A stretch of DNA of 64,000 bases from the NCBI GenBank assembly GCA_034770075.1, contig CM068383.1:43481222-43545221 (forward strand), given 5' to 3'. The first letter of the stretch is position 1; every line of letters starts with the position of its first letter. The notes beneath the pieces were generated by a model. It was given only the letters and a program-made list of their open reading frames with translations, searched no databases and had not been told where the DNA came from. This DNA comes from Aralia elata. Lineage: Eukaryota; Streptophyta; Magnoliopsida; Apiales; Araliaceae. The position numbers and the translations under genes are program-made. Shown piece after piece: positions 11,185 through 23,527 of the stretch.

Positions 11185-13977
11185 TGTAACGACCCCAAAA
11201 TTCATACAGTTCAACTCTCGACTTCGGTCGTTAACAATACATCTTTATTTTGACTATACAACATTATTCAATGTTATACTTATTAAAATGCGGAATAATT
11301 TTAAACTTTTCAGTTTTCTTTCTCATCTTTCCCTGAATCATAACCTTTAGCATTACATATTCTAGAATCATATGCATTCTATGATTTAGTTCATCAATAT
11401 TTCCAAAGAAGACTTTACATCTCAGATTATTATTCTTATATATAGGATAATATAACTTCACATCAAAACAATGGAATCTTACAACTCTTAAACATAGTTC
11501 AACATAACTACATCAACTAAATTTATTTAATCTACATGCTTCACTTTGATCTATGCTTTTCAAGTAGCACATAACGTTACCTTGGATCCTCAACCTGCAA
11601 AAATGGTTATTTGCAAGAATGAGCTCGACAGCTCAGCAAAATCAAACAGTTTGCATGCATCACATAACACATAGATAACATGCTCATTGCTTAAATCATA
11701 AACATTTGGCTAAACATGACATACATAACGATCAACACATAACAATTAGAGATTGAGTTCCATAACTCAATCAACATTCTTTATTCAACGAACGTAGTCA
11801 TAATTTGACTTTGCTGTCTCATACTTGTAACATATATAAAATGCATCATGCTTTTACATCATATGTTTAAAACAGTAAATCATTTAGTTCACATAACAAA
11901 TAGGAACTAAAAGACTTGCCTGATTCGTAGATTACCAATTACTATAATCAGCTTATACTTATCTGCATTTCACGCATCCTATACGACATATAATCATGCA
12001 GAACATTTATCAGTCGCATAGCAACATTTAGTATTAACACTACTTTACAATTCATAATCCTTCATTTCATTCTCCATACAATTCTCAACTTAGAAATTAA
12101 GTTCTTCTTGTACACCTTCATTTTATTGCGTTCCACTTTAATCGACACTTGACACTTAATTAAGTCTTAAACTCTTCTTTACATTAGACGTATAATGTTT
12201 ATTAAGCTAATCTTTGGCTTGCTACAACACTTCAGGATTCACTCACATCCAATCTCATTTATAATATTCTAATTATCATCTGAAAATAAATGGGCAATTT
12301 CTTACAACTTCATAGTATCTTAACATTCTTTTAATACATTAACCTAAGCTTTGAATATGCATAGCCACAAAGAAAAAGATTTTTTTTTTAATTCCTGTTC
12401 CACCGCCGGGGCGGTGGTTTCCTTTACAAAGTTACCGCCGGGGCGAGGCTACCGTCGGGGCGAGGATTCTAGTTTACTTTTGTCGCCGGGGCGACGATAC
12501 CGCCGGGGCGGTGAACTTAGTTCATTTCTACCGCCGAGGCGGTAGACTCGACTGACTGTTCCTGCAGTTCGCGATTCATGAAATTTTCAGGCCAAAACTC
12601 ATTGATTCATCAATCATAGTTTAGATTAATCATACCTAGAGGTTCTAAACTTAATAAACACCAAAACTAGCATCCACAAATAGTTTTTAACACCTTAGAA
12701 ACATCAAATAACCCAAATTAAGGATTCAAATTCCATATTCATACCAATTTTCACATTTAACACATTTGGCGAATCCAACTCTCACGAATTTATTTCTGAA
12801 CCAAATTGATTCATTCAACTTGCATTCTTTTCGTATTTCAATGAATTTCAACAACCCACCATCAATTTCAGATTCTATACATAAATTACTAGTCAATTTT
12901 AGTCTCAAAATAGACCAAAATATACATATTACTACAAAACTCAATTTTCTTCTTCTAATTCATGTTTTCATGAATTTGATACTACAAAATCATCTATTGA
13001 TGCAACACAACAGATTATACATATCTATAAACTTATATATATCCATTATCTCATCAAATCATCAACCAAAACCCATTTTAAAGAAAACTCAAAGAATATA
13101 AAATTAAGAACTCAAAGTTAGGTTTTTACCTTTGATTCTTGCTTAGATTATCTAGACGATGATACGGATTGCTTAATAAATCTTCTTCCTCTTTTAATTT
13201 TCAGAACTTTCCTCTCAATTTTCCAAGAACTCTCACAATTTTCTCTTTTCCCCTCCCCTGTTCTTTGTTTTGGCTTATCAAAATAAGCTGACAAACTCTT
13301 CGTAATCTCTAGTTGGGAGTTTCAGCAGTTAAGAAAGCCAAAGGCCACAAGGCCTTGTTTGGCTAGACTCAATAAAATCAATTTTAGCTTATTTTAATAA
13401 TCTTCTTATTATATGATATTGTCACACTTTAATTTAATTAGACTTACTTTCCTAATAAGTCCAATTAAACTTTACTAATAAAATCATAACTTCTATTTAA
13501 TAAATTATTTTATTTAATAAATTACTCGTCCTCTAATTTAATTATTTAGTTAAATTAGAATATCACCATTATATTAGCGAGATAAAATACGAATAAAATT
13601 ATTTAATTTAATCAATATTATCACACTTACATAAATCATCACCATAACAATTTTTGTCAAATATTTATTTTATTTAATAAATATCCCAACTAAAATATTT
13701 ATTTTATTCAATAAATATTTTAGCTATCTACGAAATTCATCATCGCATTACCATAACATATTACATTTATATGTAACACATCTCCTTCTCATTTTATTAA
13801 AACAAATATATATATTTCTTCTATATACACATTCAATTTCTTCACATCAAATCACATACAATATAACATATATATAAATCACATATATACACATACTCGA
13901 ACTCAAAACATCTCGTAATAAGAATTTTATTCGCCAAATTCTTATTTAATAATTCTTTAAAAATCCGGGTTGTCACA
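11185..13977 (-). repeat. Solo LTR H1 (minus), TSD CATAC
   Basis: A 2,793-bp LTR from TGTAACGACCCC to CCGGGTTGTCACA with perfect 5-bp TSD CATAC (11180-11184, 13978-13982). Same family as LTR A by both ends, the acceptor region (about 11597) and the GATTGAGTT/AACTCAATC hairpin (11754-11775). It carries CCGCCGGGGCGG palindromes instead of A's NotI type. Leader and donor-like AAAG/GTAAAA lie near 13130. The frame at 12351-12545 is only the GC motif cluster read through. No genes. Confidence 0.92.
12400..12545. repeat. CCGCCGGGGCGG hairpin cluster (LTR H1)
   Basis: Six motifs share core GCCGGGGC (one GCCGAGGC, one GTCGGGGC). The outer stem pairs vary together: CCACCGCC/GGCGGTGG at 12400-12417, GTCGCC/GGCGAC near 12481, TACCGCC/GGCGGTA near 12529. 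Spacers are 15-25 bp and AT-rich. The cluster ends before CTGCAGTTCGCG. Confidence 0.88.
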
Positions 13978-14320
13978 CATACCAATCATCGCTTACGCAT
14001 AATCTAGGTCATAATATAACATTTAAACGCTTAGCACATAATACTATTAATAAAAGTCTATTTTATTCAATAATATCCATAAGCTCGAATTACCAAGCTA
14101 TCTACGACTCGCGATCGTTACAATAATTAACTATTAACTCATTCATTCTGAATCTATGTATATATTTCACATTTGTATATATATACATATTAAGCTCACC
14201 AAATAAATTACATAAATAAAAATATAACACATATATATTCAAACACGACTCATAATAAGAATTATTCTATATTAAATTCTTATTATAATTATTCTCGAAA
14301 ATTTGGGTTGTCACATCACA

Positions 14321-14341
14321 AGTTTGTATCAAAGCTATAGG
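14321..14341 (+). promoter_or_regulatory. Primer-binding site of element X (degraded)
   Basis: TTTGTATCAAAGCTATAGG is one or two changes from TGGTATCAGAGCTATAGG, the initiator tRNA-Met-type PBS. It follows the X LTR end (TCACA, 14316-14320) by two bases once LTR J is removed. The 14342-14555 leader has no long frame and ends in a pyrimidine-rich TTTTGTGTGTTTATAG just before the ATG at 14556. Confidence 0.75.
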
Positions 14342-16003
14342 TTATAAACGTTAGGAGTGCAAAACCTAGGTTATAATCTTAGTATTAAACTCGTATTGAG
14401 TGTGCTAGAAGGTAAATCAGGGAGATTTATCAATTGTGGTATTTTGATGAATTGGGAAATTCATCGAGTCGTGTAGTACCCAATGAAATATAATTTCATT
14501 CATTCAATGAATATATTTTATTGCTGTACTAATGTTAGTTTTGTGTGTTTATAGGATGGCTGTCATAGGTGAGACCAGTGGAGTTCGGGAGGAGGAGGTA
14601 TTTACTGACATACCCGTTGCCATGGAGCAGTTAGTGGGTTATGCACCGGTTGTCCCGGTAGTACCATTGAGTGGGTTCGAGCCAGAGGAGGACTACTTGA
14701 TGGATTTGGTAGAGCTTGTCATAGGCGGAATGTTGAGATCCGACAGTCAGGGCAGTGATGACGAGTCCGAGGAGGACCCGACTGAGATAGAGTTAGGTGG
14801 AGCTACTGAAAAGGTACCCGAGGAGGGATCCCCTGTGTTCCACACGTTTCAGGATGACTTGCTCGGAGATTATGCCGATCGCATAATAGAGCATGAGCAG
14901 ATTATCGAGCAGCAGAATGCTCGTATTGCACACTTAGAGGAGGAGAATTCTGTCCATCAGGAGACGGAAGATCAGTATAAGGCAGATGCGTACTTACTAC
15001 AGTTTGAGGTAGTTGAGCTGAAGGCTCAGATTCAGCAGTTAGAGGGTGCTACGCCCCAGTTGAGCCCCACAGTGCAACAGATGATGTTGCAAAACAATCA
15101 GCTGAGGCAGGCATTAGAGCAGTCGGATGCCAGAGAGGTGGAGCTGCAGTCAGTTCTACAGGCCGTTAGGGCCGAGCGAGACTTAGATCAGGCATACAGG
15201 ATTCGGGTATAGGAGTTCTTGGTTCGCATAACCACAAGGGTGGATGTGCTAGAGGGAGAGGTTCGAGATAGATCCGCTAGGATTGTGACGCCCCCAAATT
15301 CGGGTACCTTCAAACCCGGACCCGGTGCTCCACGGTACTACCCATTTCATACAACATAACATACATAATGTAATTACTAAGCTATTACAATATGTCTTAG
15401 TCTCAATCCCAGGTTCTACAACCAAAACATCATTCATAATTCATAATAAGTCTTAATATTACATCATTACTATTACAAATAAACTACGACGCCATCTAGA
15501 CGTTCATCTTACCCTTTCCCTTGTGACACCCCCAAATCCGGGTACTTCGTTTCCACAGGATTTGGTGTTCACTATTCGAATATACATCACATCACGTCTA
15601 ACTACCCATTCAATAAAAATGAAACTTCTTAATTAAAGTAGAAATCTACCATTAAAGTGTTACAACATCATTAGTAAATAAATCCCAGGTCATCTAACCT
15701 TAATAAAACATCAAATGCGGAAACATAATCAAGTATATTACATAAACATTGTTTAAACAAATAAAACAAGTCTTCATCACTTGTTTACCTTTCCTTTGCC
15801 CTTACTAGTGGATGACTCATCAACTCTTTCAACTTTAGCTGCAATGTTATTATGCAAGGGTGAGCACTGATTGCCCAACAAGTACAACAACAACAATAAT
15901 AATAACATGCAAAATAATCAACGGATATTAAATAATTGAAGATTCAACTTTTGAGTCAAAATTATAAGACAAGATTCAAAAGAACATTTGAGGGTCTTAA
16001 GAA

Positions 16004-16109
16004 CACGAACTATGTCCCAGGTTATCAAGTATTTCTACTTTAAACCTTTTTAAAACCACGAACTATGTCCCAGGTTATCAAGTATTTCTACTTTAAACCT
16101 TTAACAGTC
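16004..16109. repeat. 53-bp tandem duplication in LTR F1
   Basis: Two nearly identical 53-bp units start at 16004 and 16057 (CACGAACTATGTCCCAGG...). F2 has a single copy at the matching place (about 55469), so the duplication is private to F1 and recent. Confidence 0.9.
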
Positions 16110-16957
16110 ATAAGACTATATGGACCTTACTTCTCATACTTAGGGGGATCAGCCCTTTGTACCATGTATGTGCACAACATCTTAACGCTAACGCGTAAAT
16201 AAAATCCCCTGTATAAAGGTTGTTCATCTCAGTTTGACATCGGAGTCCGCACCAAAGGAAGTTTGGTTTGGATTTACCTCAATAACATTTCTAGAATTTA
16301 GAACGCTCATCAACTATGGACTAGTCGAATCAATAAGGGTTCGCTAGTCAATCGAGGTTCAATAAAAATGTAATTGATATTCGAGAATCAAAGACTGAAT
16401 TTCACAAAAGATACAATTGAATGAAATAGAATTAAGAACTTACTCAAGTAATAACATTATAAAGCTTACATGATAAAAGGATGAAGTTCAGGAACTTACG
16501 TAAAAATAATTAAATAAGGATAAGATACTTGCTTTCAATATAAAGGTAGGATGTATAATTTGCGTAATTGAAATCAAATTAGAGTATGGAAACTTGCCTC
16601 GTGCGTAGGTTATACGTTTACTATTTACGTTCCTCACTTAATCCTACATATCATTTCAAGTCACGATGCCAATTAATTATAACATAATTAGTATCATGAG
16701 TATATTCTCTTTTATCTTAACTTAACTCTAAGTCTGATTATAATAATGACATTTACAACATCAACTCTTAAGCACATTAGTAAACCTTACAAATAACGAG
16801 TTTAAAACGCAATCAACTTACTCATTAATCTCATAAAAACATCATTTAACATCAAAATGTATAATTATTACATTTTTCATATTCATTAGATTATGTTACA
16901 ATTACATTCTCTGGGCTTGAACATTTAAATAAAATTTTCTGGGTGATTCTGCAGACC

Positions 16958-17037
16958 GGCGCGGCCGCGCCACTTTTACACTAGGAACCTGCGCGGCCGC
17001 GCCCAAATTAAGCTATTGTCCAGCGCGACCACGCTGG
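16958..17037. repeat. GCGCGGCCGCGC palindrome cluster (LTR F1)
   Basis: GGCGCGGCCGCGCC (16958-16971, perfect), GCGCGGCCGCGC (16991-17002, perfect) and a decayed third (CCAGCGCGACCACGCTGG, 17020-17037). The homologous region of F2 (61611-61766) holds the unrelated CGCCGGGGCG type. Confidence 0.92.
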
Positions 17038-19451
17038 ACATTAGACTCAGCTTCTCTGTTCTTTGCGAACAGCGAAAGACAGATCCGTTTCTCCCAATTA
17101 CGTCACCTAATAGGCAAATTACGCATACCCAGACATTATACATATTGTAAAACGAAAACCTAACATGTATATAGAGATTTTAACAACATAAACAATCTAA
17201 ATAACAAATTTAAAGGCCAAAATTCACTGTTCATGCATTATTTTCGTATCTTAACACATATAGCGTTATCAATCATTGTGAACTCGTTTCTTAATCAAAT
17301 TAATCCGTTTAACTCTTGTTTTCTTCGTTTTTACATGCATAAACATAATCAATTATCAATTTAACCGATTAACATGCAACACAGACATCAATTTTATACA
17401 TATAGTTCATATTCATATGTAACTACTATGTAACTTTCAGAACTTCCAATTAGAGGCGTAATCTCATAAATTAATCTAACTAAACAATTTATAAACATCA
17501 TACAATAAATTATACATGCATTTAAACAATTATAAACAATTTATAATCAATTACACATGAAGCTCCATTATCAGCAAATCTTATAGAATACTATCATGGA
17601 AGAATTTAAAACGTAAATTAAACTTAATTAGAAGAATTACCTTCAATTAGATGCTTTAAATTATGTAAGTAGATGAATGATTTCTTCTCAATTCTCCAAT
17701 TCTCTTAAAACTCTTTCTATATCTCTCTCTGTGTTTAGCTATTAGGAATGAAATTGAATGACTGATAATACGTAATAATGCAGAACTGACATAATCATGG
17801 GTGTCAGTTAATCCCATAATGGGTTACTGACTCCAACCTCCCATAAGGCCTTGTTTGGCTAGTCCTTTATTCCTCCTTTCTAGTTTATTTTAATAACTTG
17901 CTTATAATATAGTTTAATGTCACATAACTAATCAATTAAATAATCTCATTTAAATTAATTAAATAAAATAGAATAATTCTACATTAAATCACATAATCAA
18001 ATAAATAAAATTCTCCTTATTAATAATAACAAATTATTAAATCTCTAATTAATTATTAAATTAATTAAAAATTACATTATGCTTATTAAATAATGCATTT
18101 AATCAAATAAATTCAATTAAACATATACTTTGAATATAAAAATTCTCTACATCAATTTAATTAATGTAACACATATAATTAAATTAATCTACCACAAATT
18201 CATTAATTAATCAATTAATTCAACAATCAAATCATCGAAAAATATTTATTTAATACAATAAATATTTAAATTAATTACAAAATTCTCGTTCGTCACATCC
18301 CTTGTCCTTACCGGAACCTTCGACCCGCTCGACCTTAGCTGCAATGTTTAATATAACGCAAGAATGAGCATTCACCTGCCCAGTAAGTATAGCAGTTAAA
18401 TAACAACAATATCATCAATCATATCATTTCTCTTTGACAACTGAACAATAGTTATTAAATATTCTGAATAAACAAGAATAATACTTTACTTTCTTTTGAA
18501 ACATTTTCGAAACGACATACTGAGTGGTCATAAGACCTTGAACATTTTTTTCTTCTTATAAAAGGGTTTAAACAGTTATTTTACTGCAAACCGTCTGACT
18601 TACGAGCACTTCTAGGTGATCAGCCTATTGTACTCTATGTTGATCAACACTCTAGCTGGAAACGACTATATGCGTTTGTTTAGGCGCTCGATGCCTTGTC
18701 AGAATAACTGACTAAAAACTGCCCCTAATATTAGGGTTGTTCATCTCATTCATGTCTCGGAATCCTAACCAAAACAATTCGGTTGGATAGCTCTACTTAA
18801 TCATCAATAACATTTCAAGGATTTATTATCAAATCAATAAAACATTTCAATATCTGTCTAGCCGAAACAAATGGCATCGACGTTCTCTATAACAGTTCAT
18901 ATATATGTGAACTTGAAAGCTTTAACAATTTATGTCATAACATAGCTCGAATACTTGTGCAAATACTGAAAGATTTACATAAGTAAGAAATTCACATAAC
19001 CATATATGTATTGCGTAAATCGGAACTTCAAACATCGCATGAGAGTCATGAGAATATAATCAAATGAATCAAATAAACTTGCCCAACACAAGGGTTAGAC
19101 AAGTGTTAGAAAACTTGCCTTAAGCGCTTGCTACTATTTGATGTTAATCGTCCTTCAAATATGTCCTACACATTTAAGTACATATTCACATACCAATTAG
19201 TCACACAATAGACGCCAACATTGGTTTACATTAATTAACACGTTATACTCTTTTAAAAGTTCTCTTGGTTCATTACAGACATTGATTGCCACTATGACAA
19301 CCCAGTCGCCGGTGAGCTGGCGGGGGTGTAAGGGGGCAGCACCCCCTGGAAGCCAAACGTAATTTGCAATTAAGTTATTCATTTCTTTAACAATTCTATA
19401 GCATTTTCCTTCTTTAGACCCGTAAAAATTCATTACTGGGTTCTGAACCGA

Positions 19452-19722
19452 CCCGGCGCTGCGACACCGTGTTTAAGCTTACAAGCGGCGCTGCGACGCC
19501 GGCAATTTCCTACATACCGGGTGTTGCGGCGCAGTGTTATGCCTTGCTACTGGCGCTGCGGCACCAGTGCTATGAAACGACTTCATTTTGGCGGCGCTGC
19601 GACGCCAGTTTCTTTGTTATCTGCGGCGCTGCGGCGCCAGACTGGTTCCAACGACACCGTTTTTGGGGTGTGGTGCTGCGACGTCAGTTTTTGGCCTTAT
19701 GAATGGCGCTGCGGCGCCATTA
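19452..19722. repeat. GGCGCTGCGGCGCC palindrome cluster (LTR K1)
   Basis: Eight imperfect copies of GGCGCTGCGRCGCC at about 30-40 bp spacing; the last (19702-19721) extends to AATGGCGC...GCGCCATT. Stems extend into different flanking bases in different copies. This is a third palindrome type in the same LTR position. Confidence 0.88.
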
Positions 19723-21501
19723 ATATTTTTTGGAAAAATTCCCAGATTTCTGGGTTCGTGGTTTAGTTCATGCCGCAACTGATTCGTAGCTTCATAACTT
19801 CTTCATCCTTTATCGGAATGAGTCCATTCTTGAGCCATTCTCTAGCTCTTGCTACACGCTATAACATATCCTAAATTGATAACCTCTTGGACTCTCTAAC
19901 AAGTCTGAATCGAAGCTCTGAAAAGCCTGCTCTACTAGTTTTCTGTGTATTTTACGAACTAGACACATCTTCATTAAAATTGCCATAACTTCTTCATACG
20001 AAGTCGAAATGGGATCGTTCAAAAGCCTATGGCTTCCTTACTGAGTCTACTACACATAAGAAGTTCATAACCTCCTAGGTAACATAACATCTCCAGAAAT
20101 CGCTTATAGAGACACTATTCATCAAGGTTTTCATATTAAGCCTAGTTTACTAATTCTTTCGCTACAGATTCGTTTTAAGAGTTTTTTACTTCGTTCCAGT
20201 TGGGTGATGATCCTCACTCATAAGAGTACATCACAACACCCATAAACAACATTTAACAATCATGATTTACATAGTTCTTGTCCAAACTAGTCCGTACAGT
20301 CCATTTCTTTCTCCTTTATGCATAGGTATGGTTTTCTTTCTTTTGTTCCACTTTTGGATGCTATTAACGGATGTTTTAAGTCATTAACAACATGTAAACT
20401 CTTCCATTAACAACCAACAACAACATAACAACAACAACAATGTTCTACCATTAATGAAGGGAAACTTAGCTAGGAAGCTTGAAAATGAAAGAGATGAGCT
20501 AGGTTTTTCTTACTAACCTCTTGTAGCTTATTCTTCTTAGTACTTAGGGTTTGTTACAGAGGCTAGACCTTATCTCTCTCTAGCTTGTTAGTATGCTCTT
20601 TGCTCTTGCCTTAGCAAAATGGGAGGAAAGGAATGGCTATGCAAGGGAGTGGGTATTAATAGATGAAGGAGCTCAGCTCTTTGAATGAGCTGAGCATGCT
20701 TGCTAACTCAACTCCCCATATATGGGTGGGAGAGTTTTGCCTCCTCCCATGCTTGGTGTCGGGCGGTTCCCTCCCCCTTCTCCCAACATTTGCTTTATGT
20801 TTTCATCCCAAATATAACCACTAGTTGGCCACCTCCTTCCTCTCTCATCCTACCGACAAAGCTGGAATTTCTCTCTCCTCATGACCCAGCGGGTCATGGA
20901 TAATGGGTCATGGGTTTGGGTTTGGATTTGGGTCATGGACTTGCTCCATGGGTTTTGGGCCTCAATTAATAATCTGTTGGGCTTCAAATCACCAATTCAA
21001 TTGGGATTCAATTTAAATCTCAATGGGGCTTCATAAAATCCTTCACTTGGATTATTAATCCCTCTCATTAACGCTTTGATGAAATTACCAAAAGCCGAAA
21101 AATCGAAAAAGACGTTTATCGCGTAAACAGTGTTTTAGCATTATTCCTCTAAATGATTTAATCAATACCATGAAATAACAACACTCAAAAATTATTACAT
21201 ACACATCATAGGTTATAATAAACCTTCAAACATATAACACAGAATAATAATAATAAAAGTTCAATTTATTCAATAAAATTCATAGGCTCGTATTACAAAG
21301 CTACCCACGATTCGTGGTCGTTACAAGGATCGATACATTAGAGTATGCCATGTACATGGCATTGGCCAGACTGTAGGACTGGGTCAGAAGATACCCTCGG
21401 GAGGACGACATTAGTCGGCACATGATCAGACGCCGAGTGGTTAATCGGATAGCTCGACAGGCAATCCGTCGGGCAGTTCCTCGCAGCAGGCGTTGACTTG
21501 T

Positions 21502-23527
21502 TGTTGGTCGATTTAGCAATCGATAACACACACGTGCAAGTATACACGGTCCACAAGTAATATAATGATAAGATATGAGTCGAACTCACAGGGAATTGTA
21601 ACGAATAAATACTAAGTACCAATCGTATATCAATTTGATCTTGTTTAAACGATAAAGATTTGAGTTTTGTTGATTAGTCGAGTTCAAAAGATAAGGAATA
21701 AGTGAAATGCGGTAAAATGTCAAGATAGAAAGATCTAAGATTACAATTTCCCCCAACACGTCATTTGAATCTCCTAACTCTCTCTTTTTAATCAGTTATA
21801 TCATACAAATTGACAACCGAGAAATCAAAACTTCATAAGAGCCTCTGTCGATGGTCAATCACGAATCTTCCTAAGCAGTGAATAGGTATATGTCTATCCT
21901 ATATACAATCAAGAGACCAATTTCAAGAATGATTAATAAGACACGTGTCACTAAATCTCGTTAACCATCCCCTCAATTACCAACTTTCGCATCAGAAGTC
22001 ATTAAGACTAGATTCTCAATTGGTTGCATGCGGTAGTTAGGTATATGTCTATCCCAGCTACTATCAAGTTACCTATTTATGCAGATTATTAACAAGACAC
22101 ACGTCACTTAATCTAATTAATAACCCGTAACAATCTTTAACTCTCGCATGTTATCACAACTAGGTCTTAACCTATACTCCGTTCGTCAAGTTCATATAGG
22201 TTCCCAAGGTAATTACGGGCCAAGCAATTAATCTAGAAAGCAAGGGTTATGATAATCAATTCACAAATGGATAACTAATATCAAGAGAGAGAGAATTCAA
22301 TTCAATTTAAGTGTTGGGTTCCATTGCAATCTTAGAATAGAAAGTTAGTTCATGATAGCTACAATAAACATCAATTGCAATTTATACATTGTCAAATTTG
22401 AATTACAAAAGAGATGAATTTCTAGAAATAAAACCACTTTTGAGAGTACTCAGATGTTGGTCCTTTGGTGGTTGAAGATTTGTAGCTCTCCTCTTCAATA
22501 TTGCAAATCTTGTTGACTGAGTTTCTTGGCTTGTGGCTTGATTCAGCTTGATTTGCAGCCTTCAGCACTGTTGTATGATGTATTTTGTAGCCTCTCTATC
22601 TCTAGATGTCTGATATGAAGCTCCAAAGAGAATATATATAGCCTCCATCAAGAAAACCTAGCCAAAGTCGGACAAAATACAGCTCAGATCGCACTGAAAA
22701 TATGTCAGATCGCACTCAGGACGGCATTGGCGTGCCTGCACGGTGCCTGGCGCGCACTCGCCCAAGGCCTGGTTGGCACACGCTGGCTGCCGCACGCCCG
22801 CACGCTGGCTGCTGACGCCCACGCCCCGCTCGCGCCCATGCCCTGGCCGTCCGCCTGCTGCCGAGCCCCATGTGCGTACCCGCGTGCGCGCCCGTGCGCC
22901 TCCCTGCCGATGTTGCCTGCCGATGCACCGTGCATGCCCGCACGTGCCGCACGGCGTCCGCTCCCAGCGCCTGCTTGTCGAGTGCCAGCGCCCATGCCAG
23001 CGCCCAACTCCCAATGCTTGGCCGACGCCGCACGCCGTGCACGCCTTCCAATGCCGTGTATGCTTGACTTATGAATTTCATCAACTTATACACCGAGCAT
23101 CTCCAAACACTAATTTTCACTGTAATATCATTCGGGCACGGATATCCAAGCACGAGCTTACCCTCGTGACTTGGACGACGCCGAACGTTATGCACGTTTT
23201 CCAACGCCATGCATACTCAACTTCCAAATTTTATCAAATTAAACACGGAGCGCCACCAAACACTAATTTTCACCGTATTACCATTCGGGCACGGATATCC
23301 GAGCGCGGGTATTAAGTCATTGCAAATAATGATCTAAACAATCTTTATTTTAATTCCTACAAACACAATGAAAATGTATCAAAGCAACATAAAAGATGTA
23401 AAAGTAACACAAAATTAAATTAACTAGAAATAAGATAAAAATACCTAAAACCATATAAAATTCCCAAAAGCTAACAAATTATCAAGATCAAAGGTACCCA
23501 AATTATGTGTATAAAACACCCTCATCA
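21502..23527 (-). repeat. Element T 3' LTR
   Basis: 2,026 bp, minus-strand TGATGAGGGTG start and ...CCAACA end. It contains a GC island (about 22725-23060) and two ~160-bp imperfect direct repeats (about 23020-23300) built around CGTGCACGCCTTCCAA...CATTCGGGCACGGATATCC. The many long GC-rich reading frames on both strands here (22658-23315) are compositional artefacts. Confidence 0.9.

Larger units (their letters stand above)
7549..14315 (-). repeat. Solo LTR J (minus), TSD TCACA, hosting H1
   Basis: Runs from TGTAACGCCCCCG to GGGTTGTCACA with flanking TCACA at 7544-7548 and 14316-14320. It landed exactly at the LTR/PBS junction of X. Without H1 it is about 3.97 kb. It carries the usual order on the minus strand: leader with a (GA)n tract near 10240-10270, donor-like GAG/GTAAAC (about 10083), an ATTACGCC-type palindrome cluster (9348-9434), acceptor-like TTTTGCAG (about 8091). 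No coding genes; reading frames at 10077-10532 are leader artefacts. An inner LTR-like terminus (GATCGTTACA) lies at 14122. Confidence 0.75.
15522..18297 (-). repeat. Solo LTR F1 (minus), TSD TCCCT
   Basis: A 2,776-bp LTR from TGTGACACCCCC to TCTCGTTCGTCACA, inserted in K1 with perfect TSD TCCCT (15517-15521, 18298-18302). It contains a mini-frame ending DESSTSKGKGKVNK then TGA (about 15830-15785 on the minus strand), acceptor-like ACATTGCAG (about 15841), the conserved block (16141-16260), a private 53-bp duplication, NotI-type palindromes (16958-17037), and a leader with donor-like GAAG/GTAATT (about 17643). Same family as 53962-54987 and 54988-63011. Confidence 0.93.
15284..21325 (-). repeat. 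Solo LTR K1 (minus), TSD AGGAT, hosting F1
   Basis: From TGTGACGCCCCC to GTGGTCGTTACA with perfect TSD AGGAT (15279-15283, 21326-21330). It is 3,261 bp without F1 and its TSD. In sense order: LTR start with hairpin CCACGA-T-TCGTGG; leader and donor-like AGAG/GTTAGT (about 20515); eight GGCGCTGCGGCGCC palindromes (19452-19722); conserved block (18600-18790); acceptor-like ACATTGCAG (about 18340); then a frame with KGKGK ending in TAG, which F1 interrupts. It disrupts the X upstream ORF. No genes; GC-rich frames at 19469-19782 are the palindromes read through. Confidence 0.9.
14556..21496 (+). pseudogene. Upstream coiled-coil ORF of element X (unrecognised), split by LTR K1
   Basis: I do not recognise this protein. 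The frame starts at ATG 14556 (the in-frame ATG at 14532 precedes a splice-acceptor-like TTTATAG and is less likely) and runs to a TAG at 15210. It continues open to 15283, is cut by solo LTR K1, and resumes in the same frame at 21331 to a TGA at 21494-21496: about 297 codons with in-frame TAGs at 15210 and 21374. Residues 1-110 are acidic (SDDESEEDPTE). About 115-220 form heptad-rich coiled coil (EQQNARIAHLEEEN, LKAQIQQLE). The C-terminal ~40 are Arg-rich (HMIRRRVVNRIARQAIRR). It lies between PBS and gag, so it is an extra ORF of the retrotransposon, perhaps RNA-binding or assembly-related (inference). Confidence 0.65.

Noticed and set aside
12400..12545. CRISPR-like array (regular short palindromic repeats with spacers), also G1 and F2
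   Set aside because: Repeats are only 14-18 bp, vary between copies, have repeated spacers, and sit inside plant LTRs with no cas genes.
22658..23315. Overlapping long reading frames on both strands (up to 190 codons), likewise at 45660-46295 and 38274-38913
   Set aside because: They lie in GC-rich islands of element T where stop codons are rare in all frames, overlap one another on both strands, recur in both LTRs and have no recognisable motif. Composition explains them.
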